Shown here piece after piece: positions 51,001-61,306 of a stretch of DNA of 64,000 nt (its first letter is position 1; every line of letters starts with the position of its first letter). The DNA lies in the NCBI GenBank assembly GCA_946807835.1, contig OX327702.1, positions 10,168,001 through 10,232,000 of the forward strand, written 5' to 3'. Origin of the DNA: Ailanthus altissimus (Eukaryota > Streptophyta > Magnoliopsida > Sapindales > Simaroubaceae). The notes beneath the pieces were generated by a model. It saw only the letters and a program-made list of their open reading frames with translations, searched no databases and had not been told where the DNA came from. The translations under genes and the position numbers were made by a program.

Positions 51001-52779
51001 TTCAATAGCAGTAATTTAGTTAGTTAAACTCCATCTCAAAAGCTAGTCTGGGTAAAGGTAAAATAGAATAATTTTAGTAATCAATTGAAGAAATAGAAAT
51101 AATACTCTCTGTGGGATCAATAATTTGGATTTAGTTTTATATTACTTGGTACGAAAAGCGTGCACTTGTGCTTAGCTATTAAAGCAGACATCAATTATCT
51201 TTCCCATATTATACCTTTGTGTCTACTTTATCTTCTGAATCTGTTCCTAAAACACTTTGTGAGGCATTTTCACACTTTGGCTAACGTCAAGCAATGGTTG
51301 AGGAAATGACTGCTTTGTATACTAATGGTATTTAGGAATTGGTTCGATTACCACTGAGACACTCTACGATTATTGTTGATAGTGTACACTGTCAAGGTTG
51401 GACCTAATGGCAGGTGGATAAATTGCAAGCTCGATTGGTTATAAAATGGTACACTCAGACTTATGGGCAGGATTATTATGAGTCTTTCTCTCTTGTGCCT
51501 AAAATGTCATCTGTTCGATTGTTCTTGTCTAAAGCTGTTATTCATCAATGGCCTTTGAGCCAACTTGATATCAAAAATGTGTTTCTTCATGGTGAGCTTC
51601 AAGAAGAAATATATATGGAGCAACTATCTAAATTTATTGCTCAGGGGGATTCTGGTTTGGTATGTAAACTTCGTCGCTCATTGTATAGTTTGAAATAATC
51701 TCTTCGTGCCTGGTTTAGCCATTTTAGTACTGTTATCCAGAAGTTTGGCATGATTTAAAGTGAGTCAGATCATTCTGTTTTCTATCAACATACACCACAT
51801 GGATAATGTATATATCTGGTAGTCTATGTTGATGAATTGTCATTACAGGAGATGATCTGGAAGACATTAAATAATTAAAGAATTACTTGTTCTAACATTT
51901 TCGGACTAAAGATTTGAGATTGCTCATATATTTTCTTGGTATAGAGGTTTCTCAATCTAAGTCTGGAATTGTTATCTCTCAAAGAAAATATGCATTGGAT
52001 ATTCTAGAGGAAACAAGGATGTCAAACTACAGACCTATAGATTCTCTTATGGATCCTAATATTAAACTTCTACCTAGACAGGGGGAGTCTCTTGCAGATC
52101 CTGGGAGATATCGAAGACTAGTTGTAAGTTTAATTATCTCACCATCACACGACCAGATATTTCCTATTCAGTCAATGTTGTCAGTCAGTTTCTACAGTCT
52201 CAATGTGATAGTCATTGGGATGCAGTTATTCGAATCTTACGGTATATCAAGGGTGCACCAGAAAAATATTTGCTATATGAGAATAAGGGTCATACATAGG
52301 TAGTCGGATATTCAAATGCTGATTGGGCAGGTTCTCCATCAGATAGAAGTTCTACTACTGTGTATTATATTCTTGTTGGAGGAAACCTTGTGTCGTGGAA
52401 AAGTAAGAAGCAAGAAGTTGTTGTCCGGTCAACCGCAGAAGCAGAATATCGTGTCATGGCCTTTGCAACATGTGAGCTTATATAGTTGAAACAATTGATT
52501 CAATAACTGAAATTTACAAACATATCACAAATGAAGTTACTTTGTGATAATAAAGCTGCACTTCACATTGCATCCAACCCGGTATTTCATGAAAGGACTA
52601 AGCATATAGAAATTGATTGTCACTTTATTCTAGAGAAAATTTTGTCTGGCTGTATTTCCATAAGTCATGTTTGGTCAAACAACCAGCTAATAGACATTCT
52701 TACTAAATCTCTTAGGGGTTCTCAAATTGATTTTATTTGTAACAAGTTTGGCGAATATGATTTATATGCTCCAACTTAA
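48056..52779 (+). pseudogene. Copia D gag-pol pseudogene
   Basis: Gag is reduced to its start (QPLFMTLTGVNYEEYLKY*A, about 48089-48150) joined to the segment just before protease. Protease at about 48220: FDSSASNH, where D-[ST]-G-A is usual, so Gly is Ser. Integrase: zinc site H-N-R-L-G-H (48613) ... C-E-S-C (48691), then catalytic D in YSDVCG (48779) and D in RNDNTREY (48968), but the third acidic residue is Lys (QNGVVKRKN, about 49065). After the solo LTR, RT resumes: VEEMTA (51297), SQLDIKNVFLHGEL, RRSLYSLK. The catalytic YVDD (about 51825) has lost one base and shifts frame. RNase H 52310-52779: [36 protein letters not shown]. Several in-frame stops. Confidence 0.92.
49814..51193. mobile_element. 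Solo LTR (1380 bp) inside copia D
   Basis: It starts TGATAAGGGCGTAAAAATAC and ends GCAGACATCA, TG...CA, flanked by perfect 5-bp repeats ATTAT (49809-49813 and 51194-51198). Deleting it rejoins the copia reading SYHRL with the following SxFPYYTFVSTLSSESVPK (frame approximate). A GC-rich block (49975-50100) with repeated GCGCCACAGCGG / CACCCAGTGTTGCGG words, and CTCTGTGGGATCAATAATTTGG near the right end, are typical of plant Ty3/gypsy Tat/Athila LTRs. No internal region remains, so it is a solo LTR left by LTR-LTR recombination. Family name is inference. Confidence 0.85.
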
Positions 52780-52786
52780 GGGGGAG

Positions 52787-52968
52787 TGTTGAAATGTATA
52801 TGGTATTTTGTATATATTTATGGTCAATATCATATAATAGGAAATAGATTGATAACCTTTCAAATAGGACTAATTGACCTTCCAAATAGAATACATAACT
52901 TCACCTATATAATGATGTATTTTTCTTATTATCAAAAAACAAGAATTGTTCTTTTCTATTTCTTCACA
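52787..52968 (+). repeat. 3' LTR of copia D
   Basis: 182 bp, TGTTGAAATGTATATGG to TTTCTTCACA, retaining the CA end lost in the 5' copy. It follows the polypurine tract AAGGGGGAG at 52778-52786 and is followed by target duplication GAGTT. Confidence 0.95.
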
Positions 52969-53479
52969 GAGTTAAACACAAAAAAAAAAAATTCTATTGC
53001 CTTGATCACAATGTTTAAAGAGTTAAACAAATAGTTAAAGTGTTTAACCATAATCCTAAGCTTGAAGAGTTTAAGCTATTGGTTAAGAGTTAACTAAGGT
53101 GATTAAGAGTTAATCACCATTATGTTTAAGAGTTAAACACATTGCTGAAAATTGAAGCTACTACTCTAGCGATCCAAGCTCACTCTAGTTGGATCCTAGA
53201 ATTGCTAATGAGTACGCTTCATGGTGGACTCTGGTTCGGTAATTTTCAAAGGCTTGACAAGTGATTATTGATCCTTAATTTCATTACAGTAATGAAACTT
53301 AAATTTTAATGTGTTTGTTGCACTAAAAAATACAGATTTCCACTACTGCTGCACTAATTTATGTATGAGATGCATAAATGTTAGTGTAGTAAACACGTGT
53401 TACATGCACGTGCCCTAATAAATCACCACACTTTCACAAACCTTGCAGTAAGATTGTACTAAATTAAATGCTTTTTGAT

Positions 53480-54050
53480 CATATCAAACTTTCACTGTCG
53501 ATAGTCAGTGAATGACAAGTTCAAGAAATCATTGTTCTTGATCAAAATACCTTAGAACCTCGATGTAGAAGGAAAGTTGTGAGACTACCTATTCGTTGTA
53601 TAGAGGATGGAGAGACATAAGTAGTTATGTTCCACACAAGCTAAAATGATTCATTGACATATAAAAATGCAATGAAGGATTTAAATAAGAAAAAACGGCA
53701 TGAAGTCATGAATCAAGAAATGGAGTCCATGTACTTTAATTCTATCTGTGAACTTGAGATCCACCTGAAGATGAAAGGCTCATTCGATGCAAATAAATCT
53801 TCAAGAAGAAAATGAGTGCAGATAGAAAAGTAGAGACTTTCAAAGAAATGCTATGGACAAAATGTTACACCTAAAAAAAGGAAGTAAAAAATGAGAAGAC
53901 TTTCTTAACAATAACCATACTAAAATCCATTCACATCCTCAAATCCATCATAGATCCATTCACCAAGACATTATTGGCTAAGACATTGGAGTATCATATG
54001 AAAAGCATGGGTTTAAAACATATCTCACTTACTTTATAATAAGTGGGAGA
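53480..54050 (+). pseudogene. Copia B pol remnant (RT start + RNase H end)
   Basis: Plus-strand frames give LTYKNAMKDLNKKKRHEVMN, then QEMESMYFNSICELE (about 53657-53756), the start of a Tnt1-type RT, then KMKGSFDAN, KVETFKE. A large internal deletion follows, and the pol C-terminus appears as DPFTKTLLAKTLEYHMKSMG and LKHISLTL* (about 53950-54038). The purine tract and LTR B follow directly. Most of RT and RNase H is missing. Confidence 0.8.
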
Positions 54051-54051
54051 T

Positions 54052-55952
54052 TGTTAGGATAATGTCATAAAAGCATGTAATATTACTATTTTATAAAACA
54101 AATGAAATTATAATTTTATACTTAAAAAATATTCATAATGTTATAATGTAAATATAGAAAATCTCGAGGTTATTTATGTGACCATAACCTTGGTATATAA
54201 TTGTTATATACAAGAGGATTAAGGTTATGAATAATAAAAAAAAAGTTCACAATAAATTAATTAAAGTTTTAAATCTTTAATTAAATATTACTAATACAGT
54301 ACACATACATTGAGAATGTGGTATTTTATCCTGATTACTAATGTAGTGATATTATAGTAAAGACACTTTATATAATATGATTATGTAGAACTAGACAATA
54401 CATAATTTAAATTCTCATAAAAATATCATTGTTAAATGAGAATTTAAATAGGGAGAATGACATCCTTACCCCAGTAGTTTGGGCTAATATCCAATTTTAT
54501 TCCAATTGTTTCAAAATGGATAGTTTTATCCTAGTCCATCAGTCACTTTTCATTAGTGATGACAGAAAATCATTTTTAACGGCACAATAACATCTTTGCC
54601 CCTGTTTGATAAGGTAGTTACAAATGATGATTTAAGTGAGAGGATACGTGACACATAAATAAAAATAAAACCTTTAAGAAAATATAAAAGACACCCATCA
54701 CACCACAATAGGTTTAAAATTTTATTTTATAAATTATATAAATAAACAAATAATACATGGCATGCTACAATAAGTTTAAAATTTTATTTAATAATTTAAT
54801 AAATATTTATTTTATATAAATAACCTTTACCCAATCTTACCTTCTTAAAATTCTCAAATTAAAAACCCCTAATCCAAAATCTCAACTCTTAATCAATTCT
54901 CAAAGTCACTCCAACCACTATCCAAAATCTGATCAATCCTGCCAATTTTGTTCATATCAAATATTTGTAATATGAGGAAGTTTGATAACTTTGTTTTATA
55001 TTTTTTTTATGGTGTTCACTTAACTTAAAGCTGAAGCAATAAAAATAGATGGTGTTCATTCAACTTATGAAGCTAAAGAGATAAAAGTGGGTATGAAAGA
55101 AGTATCAAATAACCCATCAAAATCATGAAAGTGTATTTTATGATGATGAAAGTGGGTATTTAATGATGGTTTTGATGAATTATGAATGACGATGATGATG
55201 AAGATGTAGGAAGAATAATTTGTTTTGATAGAGGATGATAATGATGAATGACACGAAGATGATCAACATTTGATGATGAATTTATAATTTATGTAAAGAT
55301 TTTTTTTTAAATTTTAGAATCCATATTTTAAGATATTATAATTTTTATTTTTTTAATATAAATTAATTGAAATATTGAAAACACTTAATTTGCCTAATCA
55401 GTGATTGACATGCTTCCCACTTTGTAAATCTATTTAATTTTTGTGTTGAGTTTCAATTTTACCCATCCACCATGAAAACTAATAGATTCTTGTTAACGGA
55501 CTAGAACAAAACTATATATTTTGAAAAAAATGGGATAAAATTAAGTATTTGCCCAAACACTTACGACAAAATATCCTATTTAAATTTCAACTGATGATCA
55601 TATGCAGATCAATCTCAATTTTAAGTGATCATAAACTCTTTTTTGTGTCGCTACGTCATTTGAGATACTCATTATAGTTTGTCTGAAGAACAGATAAAAA
55701 ACTTGTATTTTAGTAACACAGTAAGATAAGAAACTCAAAATATAAATTATAAATATAAAATTTATTTATTCTTAATGAAAATTAGAAAGAAGATTCTTTT
55801 AAGTATTAATTTTGAAATTGAATAGTTAGAATGCTCAATTTGTAACAGGTTCACAAATTAACTAGTTACTGATGAATTAATAATATCAAAAAATTTAAAA
55901 AAAATAATTAGAGAGATAAAACAATAATTTGATCTTGCTCTAATTAGTCAAT
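54052..55952 (+). repeat. Family-B copia LTR (3' copy, interrupted)
   Basis: It starts TGTTAGGATAATGTC after the purine tract at 54038-54051. Matches to the copy at 43106 run 54052-54449 and resume 55578-55952. The intervening 1128 bp is a separate insertion. Similarity to the 5' copy ends near 55952, so the 3' terminus is missing. Confidence 0.85.
54450..55577. mobile_element. Mutator-like non-autonomous TIR element (1128 bp)
   Basis: Inserted in the family-B 3' LTR with a perfect 8-bp repeat ATTTAAAT on both sides (54442-54449 and 55578-55585); the 5' LTR copy has a single ATTCAAAT at the same place. The ends are long imperfect inverted repeats: GTTTGGGCTAATATCCAATT...TTTCAAAATGGATAGTTTTA...CTAGTCC on the left and, in reverse complement, GTTTGGGCAAATACTTAATT...TTTCAAAATATATAGTTTTG...CTAGTCC on the right. 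There is no transposase ORF; the interior has GATGATGAA-rich sequence (55140-55280). TIR length and duplication size suggest a MULE derivative. Confidence 0.85.
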
Positions 55953-56944
55953 CCAAAAATTCTCAATTTTTTAAATTTTTACTCATATTCATCTTATTAC
56001 TCTCCAGTCCACACTAGCACAATTTATCAATCTTTTACTTATTTAACTCACAATTTAATCATTTTTATAAATCATTTTTAAAGTGTATTTTAAAGAGATA
56101 ATTTGAAAGTTTTGATGGAGAGAGAAAATATATGTTAGAGGTATAATTACCAATAACTAATTTTTTAGTTACAAAAGATTAATCCATTCATTTATAGTTA
56201 AAATAAAAAATGATTTAAAAATAGAATTCATTTCTATAAAAAAATTTCAATATAAAAAAATATATTCTTAAAAGTACAAAATTTAAACTTTAACAAATAA
56301 AAAAAAATAACTTTTTAATTTTTAAATTTTTTTCTTTAATTACAACTAAATATCATAAAAAAATTAATAAATAATATTATACATCTTAAATTATATTTTA
56401 AATAATAATATATTAAACAACTATTAAATAATAAAATAATATAAAATATAAAATTATTAATTAATTCAATAATTATTTAATATATTATTACTTAAAATAT
56501 TTAACATTATTAAATTTTAAAAGAGTTGCCTGGTCAAGCACGCATCACGTCCACGAATGAAAGAAGAAACAAAACTAACAAGAAGTCTTTCGCTTTTAGA
56601 ATCTCGTTGGGCTGGAATCTGACCGCTGCCAGCTGAGCAGCTAGCCAACGAAAACACGCATCATATGTCCTCTTTCCGAATTCCGAAAGCACCCCTCAAT
56701 TAGCTAATCAGATGTACTTTCATCCCACGCTCCTCCGTGATTCGTTAAGCCAACGGACGGTCAAGATTAATCAATATCAACGGTTTTGTGACCACCGAAT
56801 CGAAAAAGTCGGTCCCAGTCTCACTTTTAAGCTGACATGGAAGAATTTAATTGGACAAAACGGACTAAATAAAGAAGAAAGAAAATCTAGGACCGTCAAT
56901 ATTGTCCACAGATCCGACGGTCTCCATGATCCCAGGGTTCGAAC
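55953..56944. other. AT-rich DNA upstream of HSC70
   Basis: Very AT-rich to about 56520, with no gene and no clear repeat; from 56521 base composition rises and the DNA looks like a proximal promoter. TTCCGAATTCCGAA (56674-56687) is a doubled TTCCGAA word that resembles but does not match heat shock element spacing. Confidence 0.45.
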
Positions 56945-56959
56945 AGAACTTTCTCGAAG
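56945..56959 (+). promoter_or_regulatory. Three-unit heat shock element
   Basis: AGAACTTTCTCGAAG fits nGAAnnTTCnnGAAn perfectly in three contiguous 5-bp units, the binding site for trimeric heat shock factor. It lies 22 bp upstream of the TATA box of the HSP70 gene, a normal position for direct control. It suggests the gene is heat-inducible as well as constitutive. Confidence 0.85.
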
Positions 56960-56981
56960 CCTAACCAGTAATCCCTAAGCC

Positions 56982-56989
56982 TATATAAA
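56982..56989 (+). promoter_or_regulatory. TATA box of the HSP70 gene
   Basis: TATATAAA, 145 bp upstream of the start codon. Transcription would start roughly 30 bp downstream (about 57012-57020), giving a 5' UTR of about 115-120 nt. Confidence 0.8.
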
Positions 56990-57133
56990 CCAACTCTTAA
57001 GCTCTTTCAAATCCGGTTGAAACCCTAGTTTCTATATTGTTTTCTTTACTTCGTCTTTTTTTTTTATCAGATCTCTTTCGTTCTCTGATTTCAATTTTTT
57101 CTTCGTCGACATAACAAAATATAAGCCGTAGGC

Positions 57134-59814
57134 ATGGCTGGTAAAGGAGAAGGTCCAGCGATCGGTATTGATCTGGGCACGACTTACTCGTGTGTCGGTG
57201 TGTGGCAACACGACCGCGTCGAAATCATTGCCAATGATCAAGGTAATAGAACGACGCCATCTTACGTTGCCTTCACCGATACCGAGCGTTTGATTGGTGA
57301 TGCCGCTAAGAACCAGGTCGCCATGAACCCCGTGAACACCGTCTTCGGTAAGAACTCGGTCTCCAATGACTTGATTTGACTTTCTACTGGTTTCATGCAT
57401 TGTTTTGTTTTGTTTAGATCTGATGATGTATATTTTAGATCTGGGAACGTTGATTTGTAGATCTTGATTGCTTCAGCTTGATCTTATGATTAATAGTTGC
57501 TTTGTTTATAGATCTTTAATAGTGCTAGGTTGATGCGTTTGCTTGTGTAGTTATATATTCGTAGATCTTATTAGTTGTCTCTGTTAAATATATATGGTTC
57601 AATGGCTAGGTTTTAGTTTAGCTAAAGATATCATTTACTATATTAACTATTCTATTAACCAAGTAGATAGCAAAATTATGCACATAATGTTATAGGTTTT
57701 TCTTTGTATAATTCATTTGGTCTTTGTATGCTTTAATGGGTAACAGTTATATTAATAACATGCTACAAGCTGAAATACAATAAATTTTTTAGCTGTAACC
57801 AAAGTTGAAGGCTGGTTATATTATAAAAATTGCTAATGGTTTATATAATAACATGGTATGCCCAATTGACTTGTGACTAAAATTTAAATGAATTTAACTG
57901 GGAAACAAGTTGCAAGTTGATTTTGTATCAACTACATACATACAAATTTCATGGTATGGTTATGCTGTCATCTGCCTGCATGTTTACATTCAATTTTATT
58001 GAATGGTGTCCTTTTTAAGGATATTTGTAGAGTTTTGGCTTGTTGTTATTGTTAGGTTGAGCTAATTAATCTTTCTTTTAACAGATGCAAAGAGATTAAT
58101 TGGTCGTAGGTTTACTGATGCATCTGTCCAGAGTGATATGAAGTTATGGCCGTTTAAGGTTGTTTCTGGTCCTGGTGATAAGCCTATGATCAATGTTATC
58201 TACAAGGGTGAAGAGAAGCAATTTGCTGCTGAAGAGATATCTTCCATGGTTCTCATAAAGATGCGTGAGATTGCTGAGGCCTACCTTGGCAGTCAAGTCA
58301 AGAATGCAGTGGTTACTGTCCCAGCTTACTTTAATGACTCTCAGCGTCAGGCCACCAAGGATGCTGGTGTTATTGCTGGTCTTAATGTCATGCGTATCAT
58401 TAATGAACCTACTGCCGCAGCCATTGCCTATGGTCTTGACAAGAAGGCTACAAGTGTCGGCGAGAAGAATGTTTTAATCTTTGATCTTGGTGGAGGTACT
58501 TTCGATGTCTCTCTTCTTACCATCGAGGAGGGTATCTTTGAGGTTAAGGCCACAGCTGGTGATACTCATCTTGGTGGTGAGGATTTTGATAATAGAATGG
58601 TCAACCACTTTGTCCAGGAGTTCAAGAGAAAGCACAAGAAGGATATTAGCGGCAACCCCAGGGCCCTCAGGAGGTTGAGGACTTCTTGTGAGAGAGCTAA
58701 GAGGACTCTCTCATCAACTGCTCAGACCACCATTGAGATTGACTCTCTTTATGAGGGTATTGATTTCTACACCACCATTACACGTGCTAGATTTGAGGAA
58801 CTTAACATGGATCTGTTCAGAAAGTGTATGGAGCCAGTTGAGAAGTGTTTGAGGGATGCCAAGATGGACAAGAGCACAGTCCATGATGCTGTGCTTGTTG
58901 GCGGCTCTACTAGGATTCCCAAGGTGCAGCAGCTTTTGCAAGACTTCTTTAACGGAAAGGAGCTCTGTAAGAGCATAAACCCAGATGAGGCTGTTGCCTA
59001 TGGTGCTGCTGTGCAAGCTGCTATCTTGAGTGGTGAGGGTAATGAGAAAGTGCAGGATCTTCTGCTCTTGGATGTCACTCCTCTCTCCCTTGGTCTGGAA
59101 ACCGCTGGCGGTGTCATGACTGTGTTGATTCCCAGAAACACAACCATTCCCACCAAGAAGGAGCAAGTTTTCTCAACTTACTCTGACAACCAGCCAGGTG
59201 TGCTGATCCAAGTCTATGAAGGTGAAAGAACTAGAACCAGGGACAACAACTTGTTGGGTAAGTTTGAGCTCTCTGGCATCCCACCTGCTCCTAGAGGTGT
59301 TCCTCAAATCACAGTGTGTTTTGACATTGATGCCAATGGTATCTTGAATGTATCTGCTGAGGACAAGACCACTGGTCAAAAGAACAAGATTACCATTACG
59401 AATGACAAGGGAAGACTCTCAAAGGATGAAATTGAGAAGATGGTCCAGGAAGCAGAGAAATACAAGTCCGAAGATGAAGAGCATAAAAAGAAGGTGGAGG
59501 CAAAGAATGCTTTGGAGAATTATGCATACAACATGAGAAACACAGTGGGGGATGAGAAGATTGGTTCCAAGCTACCACCAGCTGACAAAAAGAAAATTGA
59601 AGATGCCATCGACCAGGCCATTCAATGGCTGGACAGCAACCAGCTTGCAGAGGCTGACGAGTTTGAGGACAAGATGAAGGAGTTGGAGAGCATCTGCAAC
59701 CCCATCATTGCAAAGATGTATCAGGGTGCTGGAGGTGACATGGGTGGTGGCACGGACGATGATGTTCCTGCTGGTGGTAGCAGTGCTGGCCCCAAGATTG
59801 AGGAAGTCGATTAA
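57134..59814 (+). CDS. HSC70: Cytosolic heat shock cognate 70 kDa protein
   Basis: Two exons, 57134-57347 and 58085-59814, give 647 residues, the usual length for plant cytosolic HSP70. The protein is an ATP-driven chaperone that binds exposed hydrophobic segments and works with J-proteins and nucleotide exchange factors. Visible signatures: IDLGTTYS near residue 12; [14 protein letters not shown] at 203-216 (phosphate-binding loop); [12 protein letters not shown] from 341; the DLLLLDV interdomain linker near 396; then the substrate-binding domain and helical lid; a Gly-rich tail; and a terminal EEVD that binds TPR co-chaperones and marks a cytosolic or nuclear form. No signal peptide. The start was chosen because [15 protein letters not shown] is the standard plant N-terminus. 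The intron splits the Asp codon after Phe71, the conserved plant position. There are no stops or frameshifts; the promoter has a heat shock element. Antisense frames over exon 2 are by-products. Confidence 0.98.
57348..58084 (+). other. HSC70 intron (737 bp, GT-AG)
   Basis: It begins GTAAGAAC after GTCTTCG and ends TTTCTTTTAACAG before ATGCAAAG. Removing it joins TTCG to AT to make Phe-Asp and restores the reading [12 protein letters not shown]. It is T-rich with no ORF, as is usual for plant introns. Confidence 0.97.
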
Positions 59815-59940
59815 GCTCTTTGTTTGTTTGTTTGTTTGTGTTGGGATTAAATTAAGAATTTAGGTATTCGGATTTTTATTTTATTTTAATGCATTTTATT
59901 GTGTTTGGATTTTGTTCAAATCCCAACTCTTATGTGTTTT
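59815..59940 (+). terminator. HSC70 3' UTR with hairpin-like repeat
   Basis: After the stop come (TTTG)n at 59819-59838 and an inverted repeat GTTGGGATT (59840-59848) / AATCCCAAC (59919-59927) with a 70-nt loop of AT-rich sequence. The T-rich and AAT-rich words around 59870-59900 may serve as plant polyadenylation signals, but no canonical AATAAA is present and the cleavage site cannot be fixed. Confidence 0.5.
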
Positions 59941-61306
59941 ATGTTTTTTTTTTCCATAATTTACAGACAGCTTGTTATTGTCTCATTTCAGGCAGTCTGG
60001 TGACCTGCGGTTTTAACATTTTAAAATGTTAATTTTTGTGGGCGACTATTTTGCAAAAACATTTTCACAACCTTACTCTGGATGTTTTCTTGCTTAGTGA
60101 TATATTCGTCTTCGAGTTGAAACTGCCTAAATCCAGAGTAGCATCTATCTGTGGCTTCCATTTTACAGTCCGATACGGAGTAAGCTCGTTTTATACACAC
60201 TTTCAATGGCATTACGCTACAAATTCATCTTTCTCCGAGGAGCGACATGCTAAAGCTCTTTGTTGTTTATTTTAAAAATTCTGTATAAACTGATTCGCCA
60301 CCTTCAAAATCTCACATTTTACGTTGCGTTTGTGGTTAGATGTAATATCTTTTTGACTTTTTCTGCTTTTCTTTCGAAAAAACAAATAAATAAATAATTC
60401 TTTATTTTGCTTTTCGAACTAAAAAGTTGACTTACTCTAATTCTTATATAAATAATTTTTTTTTTATATATATAGATGGCTTAAGATTTATAAAAAAAAT
60501 ATTTAAGTGACCAAATTAAATTGGATCAAATAAATTTAATACTTTTCGATTTTCATACATGGTTCGATTATAAAAATATTGAACTGAATCATTCTACATC
60601 TACCTTCACTTGCCATCATTTAAATTGACGTGGCAGCCAAACCTGTTAAGACACGCCTTTTACAATGGGCGTACTTTTTTTTTTTAACCTGACCCGATTT
60701 GATGGCTCTGAACCCAAAATTTTAGATCAGGACGGATTGTATCCAAATTTTAGGACTTTTGGATGTTTTCTTGAGGGCCCGAAAGACCAAATTGGGTACA
60801 GATATTTTTCGACCCCAACCGGGATAATCTCAAACTCAAAATAAAAAATAATTTTTTTTTAAATTTAGAATTTTCAAATTAAAATTTTGTCTAAATTTTC
60901 AACTGAGTTTTTCCAAATTTTTAAAAAGTTGTTAAAACATTTATTAGGATGTCTATTATTTGAATTGAAAATTAAAAAATTTATTTATTTTGAAAATTTG
61001 AAAGTGTTATTGATTTTAGAAACTGAAATTTTATTTTTTATACATTTTATGTCAATGTGAATAATATTAATATGTTTAACGATTAATGTATTCTATTATT
61101 TGGACTTGGTCGGTGAAAAAATGTATATAATATTTAAACTTGTGAAATATAAATTTTGAAAATGATAAATTTGTAATTTTTTTTATTTAATGTTACTTTT
61201 AGGAAGATTATGTGGAATTTGATTTTGAGGCTACTGGCCTACCCTTACATAATTGCAATCGAGAAAGAATTTTAGTTATGATATTCAATTTATTAATATA
61301 ATTTAC
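59941..61306. other. Intergenic DNA, no gene seen
   Basis: AT-rich with short unremarkable frames (for example 79 codons at 60036-60275 with no recognisable motif). A GC-richer patch (60650-60840) with AACCTGACCCGATTTGATG and GGGCCCGAAAGACC resembles decayed hAT-type DNA but has no ends that I can define. Confidence 0.4.

Larger units (their letters stand above)
47203..52968 (+). mobile_element. Copia element D (RE1-like), complete but dead
   Basis: A 5766-bp insertion with both LTRs (182 bp each), perfect target duplication GAGTT (47198-47202 and 52969-52973), primer-binding site TGGTATCAAAGCC (47385-47397) and polypurine tract AAGGGGGAG (52778-52786). The ~90% identical LTRs (about 17 differences in 182 by hand count) point to a fairly old insertion. 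It sits inside LTR A4 and contains a 1380-bp solo LTR. Gag is almost wholly deleted and pol has stops, frameshifts and active-site losses. The pol order PR-IN-RT-RH marks Ty1/copia. Confidence 0.95.
44908..53438 (+). mobile_element. Family-A LTR copy A4, split by copia D
   Basis: It starts TGTTGGAGTTTATGC and ends CTTTCACA. Removing copia D and one 5-bp duplicate leaves about 2.76 kb that aligns with LTR A1 (12262-15075). Left part 44908-47202, right part 52969-53438, which includes AGTACGCTTCATGGTGGACT (53211) shared with A1. It follows a pol 3' end, so it is the 3' LTR of a 5'-truncated family-A element. Confidence 0.85.
43106..55952 (+). mobile_element. Copia element B with nested insertions
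   Basis: Two related LTRs in the same orientation, starting TGCTAGGGATAATGC (43106) and TGTTAGGATAATGTC (54052), bracket this interval. The second is preceded by a polypurine tract (AATAAGTGGGAGAT, 54038-54051) and by the end of a copia pol, so it is a 3' LTR. Between them most of element B has been lost or replaced by a family-A copia fragment (about 44090-53438), which itself holds copia D. The 3' LTR stops matching near 55952. The pairing of the two B LTRs as one insertion is inferred; no target duplication was found. Confidence 0.65.

Noticed and set aside
56674..56687. Second heat shock element TTCCGAATTCCGAA
   Set aside because: The units are spaced by one and zero bases rather than the two-base gaps required, so it does not fit a functional HSE as written.
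56936..56960. tRNA B-box-like GGTTCGAAC
   Set aside because: There is no A box, cloverleaf or acceptor stem; the word belongs to the HSC70 promoter next to the heat shock element.
57032..57400. 122-codon minus-strand ORF over HSC70 exon 1 and leader
   Set aside because: It overlaps the real start and promoter-proximal leader; its sequence is low complexity at the C-terminus and resembles nothing.
58714..59166. 150-codon minus-strand ORF over HSC70 exon 2
   Set aside because: It is antisense to a highly conserved coding exon; open antisense frames are common there because of codon bias. It has no known motif.
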